DNA of 64,000 bases from Isoperla grammatica (GCA_945910005.1 OX246740.1:47352224-47416223); one strand, 5' to 3'. Shown: positions 10,130-22,288, counted from the first letter of the stretch. Numbers and translations are program-made. The notes: generated by a model from the sequence alone, not told the origin.

Positions 10130-12010
10130 TATTGTTTACTGTTTTCAGCGTATAGAGAATGCTCTAACCCGTTATTTTCACGTTCGCATAATGAAATAAT
10201 GACATAGTTGCATTCGGATACAAAGATAATGCAGTTCATTAATTGCTCGTGTTCAACCGTTATAAAAAGTGTTAAGTATTATTAATAGTAGACATTGTGT
10301 ATTTTTGACCGTGATTGAACGATTTTATTATAGAGTTTCGTATACTTTTTTCTAATAATCTTGTTACTATTTTATTTTTGTGCGGACGGATATACCTCCA
10401 ATTATATTCGTTTTGTAGTAAGTGTTCATTCTGCGTGAAATGTGAATATTATAGTAAGAGATCAATTACTTTGGAATACCTGGTTTGATTATTGTGGATA
10501 TTCAAGCCATTGTCTACATTTTTAAATGTGTTTTACTACTTTATGCCTAACTCGCATTGTAACGTTTTTATTCGTTATGGGAATCCTGACAGATTTGTAA
10601 GAGTTTTTGCAGTCAAAAGGTAAATGTTGGGGTTTTTAAGGCCTACAACTATTCCTCGGATATTAATTTCCGGCTACCCACTATACGTAAATATTGTCCT
10701 ATATATCCTCTCTGTGTTCATTGAATATAATATATATATAGGAAATTATACGTTGAAAACATGTGGACAAAGGGGTTAATGCTGAGGAGATGAATAAATT
10801 AATTGTGGTGTTGGTGACTTCGTAATGCAATAGTGAAGGAAGTATAATGGTTAGGCAGTGGGAGTGTCTTACCTTTAAAAAAATAAACATATATAATTTA
10901 TGCATAATAATATAAGCCTAAGGCTAATTACAATTTTCCAATAGAAGTTGTCTACGCTCTATTTAGCGGTTTTGAATTACCTGTTTGTCTCCTTGAGTCG
11001 TCATCACAACCATGCCATAATATTTGAAATAATAGAAAGTGAATTAACAATTATTCTTCTTTTTCAAAAAGATTAATTATTTTCTTATAAAATATGGTAA
11101 TTTCAGAGGTTGGGGGGATGTTTGTGTATTTACAAACTATTCGCATCTTCTCCCTGTCTCTACATTCTTTGGTGTGGTGAGGAGGACGGGTCGAGCATAT
11201 ATTGACATGATTGTATGTATAAGTACCATAGTCTATATAAAGTCTATTCGTTATCAAAAACTTCGGCTTTTTGGAGGCTTGTTTGCTATTGCTTTCATAT
11301 GTATTTGTGTTTAATTAATCAAGTATTTTATTGTATTTTACACTTTTCATAAATGTACACATTCTCTTTTTTTAAACAGTATTGGCACTGATATGATAAA
11401 CCAATTATAATCATACAATAAAACTGTTGCTATATTAATCATTTTGGTTATTCCCGTATACGAAACAAATAACTATATACAATAAACAAATAATTTATGT
11501 TTATTTAAACAATACATTCTACTTGCAATTGCCAAATATAAAGTACGTGTGGCTTTTTATTTCATGGTTCCACGGTGCAAAGCTTGTTGAGGATTCACAG
11601 ATCAATTCCATAAATCAAATTGTCAAAAAAAGGCAGCAGACATTGTCAAGGCCTCGTAATTTGATCATTCAGAAAGCTTATTGCACCTTATTAGTTCACA
11701 TCCGTATTCGACTTCAAAGTAACCGTACACATCAGTAAAACGGTTAAACGTTTTTACATATAGTAAAACAAATTTATTATCAGTGTACAAAAAAATAAAA
11801 TTTCATAATGAAAATAAAAGAATCAGTAGATATAGACGTAATTAAGTTTCTCCGACTGAAGCCAGGACTTTTAATATTTAATATTTAACAAACACCCACT
11901 CTATGATCTGAATTCACCACGATATTAAATACGATCTCACAACTTAATGAATTATCAATAGAATCCACCTGATTTCATAATCTTGCATCTAGTGATATTA
12001 ATTATATTAC
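10130..12010. other. Intergenic, no gene seen
   Basis: AT-rich DNA upstream of gene 2. The short open frames show no domain, signal or codon bias. Confidence 0.5.
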
Positions 12011-12014
12011 TTTT

Positions 12015-12225
12015 CTGTAAGAAACCTGCCCAGGGAACTTTAATGTCCCCCTTCAGGTACAGGACTGCGGTATGTGGAATAGTTGAGAAGAACTGGCCAA
12101 GGGCTGTTAGTATACTTGTGCGAAAACCTCGTAGAAAAACTCCAGTTAGGATTGCCAGTGACCAGTATCGAACATGGGACCCCCTCAACAACAGACTCGT
12201 TTTTTACTGCTGAGCAACCCCTATC
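12015..12225 (-). mobile_element. tRNA-derived SINE family A, diverged copy
   Basis: Read on the minus strand it begins GATAGGGGTTGCTCAGCAG, has a damaged B box TGTTCGATACTGG, then the body words TGGAGTTTTT, CGAGGTTTT, CTAACAGCCCTTGG and ACCTGAAG in family order. It is clearly related to 21837-22111 but more diverged. Confidence 0.6.
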
Positions 12226-12539
12226 GGTATCGATCTAGTAAATAATGCAGAAAAATCACGTGGTTAGAGAGTGCTTGTTTTGTGTTAACAGTGATGTGTT
12301 ACGATTGCATGTTTTAGAACAAATTCTCCTCGTTTATGTAGGTATATTTTTTGTTTGTTTTTGTTTTACCAATATTACCAGGTACCAACTAAATTATACT
12401 AAAAAAATAAAATGATGATGATGATAATAGACTATCTTCTATTTTGTGTCCCCATTTTAGGAATAAAAAGGAGTATTCATTATTAGGATGAGGACAATGA
12501 TAAAGGATTGTACAAAAAAACTTATATGAAATTTAAAAT

Positions 12540-12545
12540 TTTATT
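12540..12545 (-). terminator. Poly(A) signal of cuticular gene 3
   Basis: AATAAA on the minus strand about 290 nt after the stop codon. Confidence 0.6.
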
Positions 12546-12635
12546 TTGGTTTTTGCAAAAAGGTTTCAAACATTTCAGTACATTTACAACATTGAATAGA
12601 AGAAATAATTTAAATTTACAAAACACAAATGTTTA

Positions 12636-12740
12636 TGTACAGTTTAACATTATCTCAGAACCAACAGGTGGCAGCTCTGACTAGCAGTGTAGTCCAGCAC
12701 TTCCCTCAGGTATCTGAGATAATCTCCAGTGTCAACTGAA
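12636..12740 (-). promoter_or_regulatory. Conserved 3' UTR block, gene 3
   Basis: Almost identical to the block of gene 4. In the transcript it includes CTCAGATACCTGAG, a perfect 5-bp stem with a 4-nt loop, between the AGTTGACACTGGAG and GCTGGAC blocks. Confidence 0.6.
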
Positions 12741-12831
12741 TGATGACATTTGTTCCTCTCTTTAGACTTCCTCCTAAAAGGAATTTCCAATTAAAGAAAC
12801 AAATGTTTTTTGAGTAGAGATGAAGTTTGAT

Positions 12832-14611
12832 TTAACCGTAGTAGGCTCCAAGGTGTCCACCATAACCGTGGCCGGAGTATCCGGAGTAGGCGAGGGGGGA
12901 AGCATAGGCGGAGACTCCATAGCTCTGGGCATAGCTGTGAGCGGGGGCGGCATAAGCCAGGGGGGCGGCGTATCCGGCGTATCCGGCGTTCAGGTAGCCG
13001 GGGCTACGCTTGACCAGGTAGTGTCCGTGACCCTTGGCGAGAAGGTGACCGGTCTTGGCCTCAACATGAGCCTGGTGGTGGAAAGCCTTAGCGGCGGCGA
13101 CCTCGACGGTGTCTCCGGTGGGCAGGGGAGCTCCAGCGGCGATGGCAACGGGGTCGACAAGACGAGCCTCAGAGGCGAGGCCGACGGGAGCGGCGACGGC
13201 GTATCCGTGGGCGATGGGGGCAGCCTGAGCGTATCCGTGGGCGTATCCTTGAGCGATGGGAGCGGCATAACCGTATCCGTGGGCGACGGGTCCGGTGTGG
13301 GCGGCGTAAGCGTGGGCGAGGGGACCAGCGTATCCGATGTTGACGGGGTGGGGGGCGGAGACGAGGGGTGCGTTGTAGGCAACAGCGTGGGAGCCGCTGC
13401 GTGCGACGGCGATGGGAGCAGCGTGGGCGTATCCTTGGGCGTAGGGTCCAGCGTAGGCGAGGGGTGCGGAGACAATGGGAGCGTTGTAGGCAACGGCCTT
13501 GGAGCCCAGGCTAGCGTACCCTAAGGCACCAGCGTAGACACCACCAAGAGCTCCGTTGTAGAACTCTCCCTTGTAGGAACCATCATCGTACGCACCGTAG
13601 GCGACGGCGCTGTTCAGGTAGCCGGCGGAGGCCACAGCCAACAGGCAGGAGAATGCGATCTGATGCAAGACAAAAGTGGAAATGAGCTTTGAGTTTATGA
13701 ATTCCTGTAAGCATTCGGATCTGAAGAATTGTTTTATTTTTGTTTATGTTACCAAAGATGTTTTTAATGCTATATTTAAATTATTGCATTAGCCATATAC
13801 CCTTAAATCAAGGCGCAAATAACCAAGATGTGGACGCGCCGTTAAACATCCAACAATTCATTGAATCAAGGGTGAAGTTAAACATATCCATAGTAAATCT
13901 TTCACTGTTAATATTTGTATTGCATCCTGTCCCAAATTGTAACAGTTAAATGATTGATAATTAAATGTTCCTAAAATAAATATGTTTGAATTTAAAATGT
14001 AATGATCAATTTAGATTTAAGGTTTATTTAATGATATTCGTATTATTTTCTTTTCAGCATATTTAAAGTTCATAATTGTTAAGAAGTAACAAGTTTTATT
14101 GTATTCCGACACTTAAAAATATTTAAAGAATTTAGTTAACTAAACTCTAATGACTTTTGATTATTATCTTTTTGACTACAAGATACATCATTTTCATATC
14201 CGTGACAAAAGAACATTTGTTCTAAAACTACACACATGAATATTTAATGTGTTTTTGATTTTGATTCCTATATCTTTCTTTCTATCCAAAATGTTTATTT
14301 TAAATTCATGTGTGATCACCTTACTATAACACACACAAAATATGCACTCACTTAACTTCCAGGTTCAATATCTAGTTCACTCCATTTTAATTCTCTAAAA
14401 ACACAATTGATAAAGAGTTTTAAGTATTTAAGAAATAAAAACACCACTACTTTTATGTGTGTTTTTATGATTGCGAATTGAATTTATTCCGGTAAATTCA
14501 GTAACTGTTTATTTACGAATCATGTACCATCAAATTAGTATTATACTTCATGCCTTTCTGTAAGTTAACACTATATCTCGTACTAAAACCCTTACTCACC
14601 ATGCACTTCAT
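12832..14611 (-). CDS. Cuticular protein gene 3, low-complexity AYGHP-rich (279 aa, 2 exons)
   Basis: Exon 1 is 14611-14600 (MKCM), donor GTGAGT 14599-14594, acceptor CTTGCATCAG ending at 13660, exon 2 13659-12832. It is the closest relative of gene 1 and keeps the YDDGSYKGEFYNG module and the same internal repeats (VAYNAPIVSAP, AHAAPIAVARSG, GYGYAAPIAQGYAHGY). The C-terminal module with DTVEVAAAKAFHHQAH, the dibasic KR and the GYGGHLGAYYG end are all present. A predicted secreted cuticle component without a Rebers-Riddiford domain. The intron is 940 bp. Confidence 0.88.
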
Positions 14612-14639
14612 GTTGTATTGTTGGTTCACTGGAGTAAAC

Positions 14640-14742
14640 TGTACCAACCACCTTCAAAGTCCCAGCTTATATACCTTAAACTTGGGATATTTTCTTCGCC
14701 CGCTGTTACAGTTTTTCTAGAATAGAAAGCATTCTGCCCTTG
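14640..14742 (-). promoter_or_regulatory. Core promoter of cuticular gene 3
   Basis: TATATAAG at 14673-14666; initiator A at 14640; CAAGGGCA at 14742-14735 inside TCAAGGGCAGAATGC. Confidence 0.75.
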
Positions 14743-15007
14743 ATGTTCGGTATCTTGACGCGCGAAGAATGCCTTGATTACAGTTCCGCAGCATAAAGTC
14801 TCCTTGCGTAGCCACTATCAATTTAAGTTGTTTGCCAACGGGCATGTAAACATGGTTTATTTCTTGCGTATACCCAACCACTATTTAGAGATAGTTGTAT
14901 TCGGATATGTATAATTGTTACAATCATGAAGGTTATTGGAATTTTACCGTGAATTCAAAGGGGCGTTTTCGCGAATAGTCCTGCAAATGTAGAATAATAT
15001 TTTTGTT

Positions 15008-15262
15008 TAATGTATCCCTGTTCTAGGGTAAACACTATGTTAACCTTATGTGCCTCTCTTCAGGTGACTAACAAGGTATATTAGGGTGTTTGGATAGTTG
15101 AGAAGGAATGTCCAAGGGCTGACAATACAATTCAACACCGCAGTTTGCATGTACGACTGAGAAAAACCTCGGAAAAAACTTCAGTCAGGACTGCCGGTGG
15201 CCGGAATCGAACTTGCGATCTCCCGAATTAGTATTGCGTGTTATCACTGAAGAACCTCTATC
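15008..15262 (-). mobile_element. tRNA-derived SINE family A, intact-looking body
   Basis: On the minus strand the head GATAGAGGTTCTTCAG leads to AGTTCGATTCCGGCC (near-perfect B box) and GGCAGTCCTGACTGAAG, then CAGCCCTTGGACATTCCTT, TCCAAACACCCTAATA and GTCACCTGAAGAGAGGCACA. It aligns throughout with 21837-22111. Confidence 0.75.
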
Positions 15263-15492
15263 AATGCAAATGTACAGTTTTTATACTGTTATTATATATT
15301 TTCTTTGGTGTCGTTATCAGTGAAGTGGTTGGTTGTACATCTGATGGCCAGAGGTATCACATCATTGTTATTCTTATAATTATGGATGTACTGTTAATTT
15401 GGGAAAAACATATTAGAAACCACTTGTTTTTGCAAAGAGGTTTCCACCTGTCACCATTACTAACATCGTCATGCTAAGTTATTGTTTTAAGC

Positions 15493-15856
15493 TTAAGAGC
15501 GAAGGGTACTTTTACGTCATAAACCACAGACACTTTTTTTTAATTATATCTCAAGATTGCAACACAAAATTGAAAATCTGAGTAAACAGCGCACTGTGTT
15601 TTGATAAGCCCTACAGACCGAATAAAATATTAAAACCATTTGCGTATTTATATTGATTATTAATTCGATAATTAAGAATTAAATTAATTAGATATAAAAA
15701 CAATACTGATAAAGTAAGACACAAGTTAGAGCAGTATGTAGGGCTTACCGAACAACAGTGCGCTGTTCATTTAGACTTTCGATTTCGAAGTCCATTCTTG
15801 AGACATAATTTAAAAATGAAAATTTTGTACGTTTTTTGACGTAGAGCAATCTTAAC
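15493..15856. mobile_element. Long-TIR MITE (ACGTCA ends), copy 1
   Basis: Two arms of roughly 130 bp are inverted copies of each other. They share CAGCGCACTGT and the word GTAGGGCTTACC or its equivalent, and TTACGTCA/TGACGTAG near the ends. The centre is AT-rich and non-coding. A second copy in the opposite orientation is at 53224-53597. Boundaries are approximate. Confidence 0.65.
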
Positions 15857-16176
15857 TGGCGTAACTGGCTGTGATTAATAGGGCACCAGCCTAGTAAACC
15901 ACGATCCTTTTGGTCCATTTCCGATATCATGTGGTGGTTTTTAATGTTCTTATCATATTGATTAGTTTCGTCGAGAAAATATTGATGTGGTCTAATGATC
16001 ACCATAATCATTAAACCATACCAGTTACAAACCATACATGGTTCCATTCCCAGTTTGGGCTGGGGTTTTTAACTTACATGTAACATATTTTGTTTTAAAA
16101 TAATTATTATTCACAAGTCAACTGTGACTAAGAAGCTACCATCATTAGCTACCGACCGTGTTTAGATAATATTTAA

Positions 16177-16563
16177 TTTAAACGCATACAAAGAGCTCAA
16201 AATGCATGCATGCGTTTTGTATTACAAATGAGGAAGTACGATCATATCTCTCATAAATACTCGGCAATGGGCCTACTTAACATGAAAAATCGTAGAACTC
16301 TCCACCAAGCCTGTTCAACACATCAAATTCTAACATCAGGTCTTCCAAAATACCTAAAAGACAAACTTCTTATCAGAAAAATGACGCACTCGCACAGCCT
16401 ACGAAATTCTGAGAAATGTACTATTCACAAACTCTCTACAGCATTATTTGAGAAATCATTCACCCATAATGCTGTTCGTATTTATAACAATGTAGACATT
16501 GACAAAACTCTCAACTACAGCCAATTCAGGACAAAACTAAAAGCCAAAATGTCCAACCAGTAA
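16177..16563 (+). pseudogene. LINE reverse-transcriptase C-terminus, 5'-truncated remnant
   Basis: The frame opens after a stop at 16174-16176 and reads KRIQRAQNACMRFV, then KYDHISHKYSAMGLLNMKNR, and ends near FRTKLKAKMSNQ. The pattern of RxQNACxRF, YDHIS, NR/ERRxLH, SF...AVRIYNN and a short basic end is typical of the C-terminus of Jockey/CR1-like non-LTR retrotransposon ORF2 proteins. Only about 129 codons remain, with no catalytic reverse-transcriptase motifs, so it is a dead 5'-truncated copy. It is followed by a 3' UTR and a tail to about 16870. Confidence 0.8.
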
Positions 16564-16870
16564 CCAAATCAGATATGTCATTATTTTTAGGGCTAAGAAA
16601 CGAAAACTTGTAATTACCATAAATACATTTACGAGTTATCACCAAGTGTTAACAAGTTATTCCAATAATTTTACCATTAGAGTATATTATGTAAATCAAA
16701 TAGACCTCAATGAAATAAATTATTATCTCATTTCTGTGTTGACAAAGTAGCATTGTTTAGATATAAGTTCCACTAGTTACTGTTTTAAAAAAGGCAAATT
16801 GTAAGAGAGGCGTACGGCTTAACATTCGACCTTTTCCTTGAGAAATAAAGACAATTCTTATTATTATTAT
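16564..16870 (+). mobile_element. 3' UTR and (TTA)n tail of the LINE remnant
   Basis: Non-coding sequence after the LINE stop codon runs to AATAAAGACAATTC and then a TTATTATTATTAT microsatellite at about 16857-16869. A 3' microsatellite tail is usual for Jockey/CR1-like elements. Confidence 0.6.
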
Positions 16871-17079
16871 CAAAGAGGCCCATAATAAGTAGTTCAATGA
16901 CCCCATGGAAATTCAGTACTTTAAATGGGTTTGTAGGCAATAAGATATATACGTTTAAGTACGTGATTTAAGTACTACACCAAGTAAGCATCACCATTCC
17001 GCTAAGTTTGGATAGTAAGGGATGGGGGAAAGGAACAATGTGCAAGGTAAACACAAACAAATTTGGTATATTTTTATAT

Positions 17080-17085
17080 TTTATT
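17080..17085 (-). terminator. Poly(A) signal of cuticular gene 4
   Basis: AATAAA on the minus strand about 290 nt after the stop codon. Confidence 0.6.
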
Positions 17086-17179
17086 TTCGTTTGTGCAAAA
17101 ACAAGTGTTCAAACACGTCTGTGAATTTACAACAATCAATGAAAGAAATAATTTAAATTTACAAAACAGACTAATGTTT

Positions 17180-17285
17180 ATGTACAGTTTAACATTATCT
17201 CAGAACCAACAGGTGGCAGCTCTGACCAACAGTGTAGTCCAGCACTTCCCTCAGGTATCTGAGATAATCTCCAGTGTCAACTGAA
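17180..17285 (-). promoter_or_regulatory. Conserved 3' UTR block, gene 4
   Basis: Nearly identical to the gene 3 block, including the CTCAGATACCTGAG hairpin, although the introns of the two genes are unrelated by eye. Confidence 0.6.
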
Positions 17286-17376
17286 TGATGACATTTGTTC
17301 CTCTATTTAGACTTCCTCCAAAGAGGAATTTCCAATTAAATAAACAATTGTTTTTTGTGTAGAGATGTAGTTTGAT

Positions 17377-19322
17377 TTAACCGTAGTAGGCTCCAAGGTG
17401 TCCACCATAACCGTAGCCGGAGTACCCGGAGTAGGCGAGGGGGGAAGCATAGGCGGAGACTCCATAGCTCTGGGCATAGCTGTGAGCGGGGGCGGCATAA
17501 GCCAGGGGGGCGGCGTATCCGGCGTATCCGGCGTTCAGGTAGCCGGGGCTACGCTTGACCAGGTAGTGTCCGTGTCCCTTGGCGAGAAGGTGACCGGTCT
17601 TGGCCTCAACATGAGCCTGGTGGTGGAAAGCCTTAGCGGCGGCGACCTCGACGGTGTCTCCGGTGGGCAGGGGAGCTCCAGCGGCGATGGCAACGGGGTC
17701 GATCAGACGAGCCTCAGAGGCGAGGCCGACGGGAGCGGCGACGGCGTATCCGTGAGCGATGGGAGCAGCCTGAGCGTATCCGTGGGCGTATCCTTGAGCG
17801 ATGGGAGCGGCATAACCGTATCCGTGGGCGACGGGTCCGGTGTGGGCGGCGTAGGCGTGGGCGAGGGGACCAGCGTATCCGATGTTGACGGGGTGGGGGG
17901 CGGAGACGAGGGGTGCGTTGTAGGCAACAGCGTGGGAGCCGTGGTTGGCGGCCACGAGAGGTGCGTTGTAAGCAACAGCGACGGAGCCGCTGTGTGCGAC
18001 GGCGACGGGAGCAGCGTGGGCGTATCCGTGGGCGTAGGGTCCAGCGTAGGCGTGGGGTGCGGAGACAATGGGGGCGTTGTAAGCAACGGCCTTGGAGCCC
18101 AGGCTAGCGTACCCTAGGGCGCCAGCGTAGACACCACCAAGAGCTCCGTTGTAGAACTCTCCCTTGTAGGAACCATCATCGTACGCACCATAGCCGACGG
18201 CGCTGTTCAGGTAACCGGCGGAGGCCACAGCCAACAGGCAGGAGAATGCGATCTGAAGCAAAGATGGCGAAAATGAGCAATGTATTTTTTCAATTCACCA
18301 TTGCACTTTGAACAGGGTCGTGTATAGTCTTGTTGTCTACTGTTGTGTGGTGATTCCAAATACAACTTGATTCACTCTTATGAGTGGTTGTTTCGGCAAA
18401 ACCGCAAGGGTATGAAAGGATAAAAGAAAAGAGAAGATGAAATTTATCCAACCATCTTTGACATTTGGTCAAATTTTAGGAATTTTTAAATGTGTGCAAT
18501 AATAAATGCTTACCTAATTTATTTGTGATTTGGATTTGAGTTTTGCTAAGTTTCACTGATTTTTAGTAATTCCTTGATATTAAACGAGTTTTTTTTTTTC
18601 ACGTTATAAGAGTATGTGTTACCCTAAAGACTTAAAAATTGCTGACATTCTATGGGGTTATAACTTATCTTCCTTGAGATGTAGTAAACGTTCGTTTTGA
18701 TTGTTTTTAAAGCTAGCAGTTGCCCGCGAATAAAGTAGCCTATAAGAATACTTCTGTTTTATAGAAACTAGATATTAAAGGTTTCGGAACTGAGAAGAAA
18801 ATTATTTTATTTGAAAAGCGAAGTAATTGAAATAATCAGTGCAAAATTAAATATCAATACACGCGTAAATATGCATTTATGTGTGTAAAGTTAGTACAAT
18901 ATCACACTACTAAACTTCTGCTAAACTACACTGCGTTTATTGTTGACGTTTGATTATTCTTGGTGCATGTATGAATAGTATTTAATTTTTGTCAAATCAA
19001 GATTCGAACTTAATTGCGTATTAGGGGTATGTTTTATTACGCATCCTCTCATAGTTGAAAAGAATATGACGTATTGAGAGAAATTTTCCATACATATTGG
19101 TTTTGTAGTAAAAAAAACAATTGATAATTCACTTGCATATTAAGAACGAGCATACACACGAATATAATTCCATTTACAATACAATATTACATTAGTTATT
19201 TTGTAAGTAGAGTAGGTTCTTAAACAATTGGAAATAAAAATCAGATAAGACCAACTATATAAATCTTCGTTGTTATAAAAATTTGGTACCGTAGCAAAAC
19301 CCGTACTCACCACACACTTCAT
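17377..19322 (-). CDS. Cuticular protein gene 4, low-complexity AYGHP-rich (295 aa, 2 exons)
   Basis: Exon 1 is 19322-19311 (MKCV), donor GTGAGT 19310-19305, acceptor TTGCTTCAG ending at 18253, exon 2 18252-17377. It is the longest of the low-complexity members. The N-terminal third, with YDDGSYKGEFYNG, matches genes 1 and 3, while the next block (VAVAHSGSVAVAYNAPLVAA) matches gene 2. It therefore looks like a mosaic of the two subtypes, made by recombination or gene conversion. The C-terminal module, dibasic KR and Gly/Tyr-rich tail are as in the other members. A predicted secreted structural cuticle protein. The intron is 1058 bp. Confidence 0.88.
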
Positions 19323-19350
19323 GTTGTATTGTTGGTTCACTGGAGTAAAC

Positions 19351-19452
19351 TGTAACAACCACCTTCAAAGTCTCGGCTTATATACCTAAAACTTGAGTTA
19401 TTTCGTTCGTCCACTGATACAATTTTCAATAAGAGAAAGCATTCTGCCCTTG
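19351..19452 (-). promoter_or_regulatory. Core promoter of cuticular gene 4
   Basis: TATATAAG at 19384-19377; initiator A at 19351; CAAGGGCA at 19452-19445 in the TCAAGGGCAGAATGC context shared with gene 3. Confidence 0.75.
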
Positions 19453-19459
19453 ATGTTTG

Positions 19460-21530
19460 GTTTCTGGGCGCGTAAAGAATGCCTTTAATACAGTTCCGTG
19501 GCGGTTATTTTTTTTTTTTTAAGTTGGCACTATTATTTACTGTTGGACTTTAAGGAACCTACGCAGATCACAATAGCATCCGGTTTTAAGTTGTTTACGT
19601 ACAACCTGTGGTCAAGAGTAATGTGATATACCTGTTGCGATTATCGAGGTTATGGGATTGTGTCTGGAGTCGAAAGGCGTTTTCATTGAAGTTGTTTTTG
19701 GTGGAGAGCTCGTATACAGTGTGTGTCTTCGATATCATAAGACAAAATACAAATTCAGAAACAGTAATTTAAAAAGTAATTCAATCACTCCAAAAGTAAT
19801 TAATTATTTTCTACTCATTTACTTTACAACAATTAATTTTGTAGGTATTTGTTAAAATTTTGTTGTTCGTTCCTGGGAACAAATCAACGAGTATTTTCAT
19901 ATTGTATTAGCAATGTCGATGTTTTAAATCACAAGTACTAAATACTATGCTATAAAGTTTGTATAAAACTATATCCTTAATACACTTTGGTATAATATGA
20001 ATTTTTCGTGAAACGGCACAACTGGTTGTTTTATACCGGTGGGCGAAACCATTCTTATACAACAACTGTTCAAGATAAAGTTTTTCCACGCTCAGTTTAA
20101 CACTACTGCTATTACTATCGTGTAAATAAAGGTATCTAGAAGCATTACAAAATATATACCCTCACAATCATCTTGCAAAGAACAGGTAATTAATTTTCCC
20201 GTGAACGTAAAACTTAATCTTGTTTATTGATGTCATACGTTTTCCAAAATGTGTATTTGTTTTATTTTTTGTCATTGCATTAAACATTAAACCACATTTA
20301 AGTTTCACTCTTCACTTTTCACTCGTCACAAGTGAGAAGTTCATTTCATTGATATCTTTAAATACGAAATAACTGCTGAGGTCACGGGACAAACTATGAA
20401 CTATACTCATTGAGTATGAGATTGTTGTGTCTTGTGTTACTGATTTTATCTACAACCGTGACGGCCAACATGGAAAAGTTTTGAATGAATGGCAGATTAG
20501 TCTATCAATGTGTCATAACATATGAGATTACATACATGTTTCAAGGATCATTGCAGCTTATTTGCATTATACCTCGTGAGTGATAACAGCGAAAGTGAAA
20601 AGCTGTTCCAGCCGTATATTGACATAAGAAGCCCCCCCCCCCCCAAAAAAAAAAAAAAAAATATTTAACTTCTTGTAATCACACCATTTCCTACGCCAGT
20701 TGTGAAGTGAAACAAATATTAAGATAAACGATTCTAATAAATCTGAGAAATAGAAATAAAAATTGAGGTTGACCAATGACGCGCAACAAATTGTTCGTGC
20801 AATGCTCCATGCATTCTCAAGGCCATATCTGTAGTAATTGGAGCCTCCAGTTAGCATAATTGCCGATTGTGGTTCAAATGAGCGTCAATGTCCCCAAGGT
20901 AACCATGACTTTGAATAATATTACCTTTATTATATGTTTGAAAAAATATACTGGTCAGTCAGGTTGGGGGCTTGGCTTAAAGATTAAATAACTCACTGTA
21001 ACTCGATGCCGGTGAATGAAGAAGCTATGGCCACTTTTAGATTAAATTGTGGATAGATTTTCTGATGCGTTTGACGAAATCACTTACTGTAATTTTATAC
21101 TTCTGATTTTTTTAACATTATCATACATTTATAATGATTATTAGTTCCATTCTTGGTTAGATCATAAATTATTGCTTCTCATTTCTTCATTTCAAGTGGG
21201 CATTTGGTTTCGTGTTTTAATTCCTGATAGAAATTCAAATTTGATCAATAATGAGATTTAATGCTTATGTTCGATGGATGAGACAAATGGGAAAACAGGA
21301 TGAATGCCTATCTCATCGGCATATCTTGACCCATGATAACGAATTTAGATTTATAAGTTGTCCCCTCCACTCCCCCTCCTCCCAGTGAAAAGCAATTAAC
21401 AGAACACTTTTTTTAAAGATGAAATATAAATAAAATTAAAATTGTAAATACTATATTTGTTATTCATTTTTTGGTGGAGTTGCCATGACAGAAGGTATTA
21501 CCAGTCCAGTAACTGACTAATGTCTATTCT
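19460..21530. other. Intergenic, no gene seen
   Basis: AT-rich DNA with one (C)13 followed by an A run at 20632-20661. No coding region could be supported. Confidence 0.5.
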
Positions 21531-21535
21531 TTCAG

Positions 21536-21587
21536 GTGCTGGATTGACTGTTTCCTCCTCGTACAACGAGACTAACCGAGACGATGG
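21536..21587 (+). other. Orphan exon-like segment
   Basis: A good acceptor, TCTATTCTTTCAG, precedes 52 nt that are open in one frame (AGLTVSSSYNETNRDD). A strong donor, GTGAGTAA, follows. No partner exon was identified on either side and I do not recognise the peptide. It could be an exon of an unseen plus-strand gene, a relic of one, or chance. Confidence 0.3.
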
Positions 21588-21836
21588 GTGAGTAATAATC
21601 TAAGGTTCTCCTGCAGTAGCGTATCTAGGAATTCACAAAGGGGGGGGGGGGGGTCGATCATCCCAACCAGGTATGGGTCTGGGGCGATAGCACCATCCGA
21701 GCCTAAACGCCAGTAAACACTTTTCAGGATCGGACATTTAAAAGAGAAACCCCTTTACCCCCCTCCACCCATTAGCATTTTTAAATGTATTCCTCCAACT
21801 TGTCGCATTCCTTCAACTTCCATCCCCCGTATAACC

Positions 21837-22111
21837 GATAGACGTGGCTCAGCGGTAAGACGCAAGACTCTAATTTGGGAGGTCGCCGGTTCGATTCCGG
21901 CCACCGGCAGTCCTGACTGAAGGTTTTTTCCGAGGTTTTCCTCAGTCGTAAAGGCAAATGCTGGGATTGAGTCATACTAACAGCCCTCGGACATTCCTTA
22001 CCAGCTATCCAAACACCCTAATAACCTAGTTAGTCACCTGAAGAGAGGCACATCAGGTAAAACTGGTGTGCACCCTATAACGGGTATTCCTACGAAAAAT
22101 TATTAATTATA
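21837..22111 (+). mobile_element. tRNA-derived SINE family A, best copy
   Basis: The head has a perfect A box TGGCTCAGCGG and B box GGTTCGATTCC, and the T-stem GCCGG/CCGGC pairs fully, while the acceptor and anticodon stems do not. After the tRNA-like head comes the family body (CCTGACTGAAGG, CGAGGTTTTCC, GTCACCTGAAGAGAGG). It is flanked by a near-perfect 15-bp direct repeat, ATCCCCCGTATAACC at 21822-21836 and its one-mismatch copy at 22112-22126. This is a target-site duplication of the kind made by LINE machinery. Confidence 0.85.
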
Positions 22112-22229
22112 ATCCCCCGTATAGCCACGAGTGAGAACAGTACGAGTACGTTATTAAACAATACATAATCAAAATGATCGTTCCCTCTTCCTTCCTCCTT
22201 TCCTTCCTTCTCTCTGTGTATTTTTTTTT

Positions 22230-22288
22230 GGGGGGGGGGAGCATGAGAGCAGTTTCAACCCAATAACCCCACTCCCCCCCCCCCCCCC
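22230..22288. repeat. (G)10 and (C)15 homopolymers
   Basis: Ten G at 22230-22239 preceded by a T run, and fifteen C at 22274-22288. Neither lies in a gene. Confidence 0.9.

Noticed and set aside
21837..21912. Functional tRNA gene
   Set aside because: A and B boxes and T-stem are intact, but the acceptor and anticodon stems do not pair, and the sequence continues into a repeated SINE body with flanking duplications.
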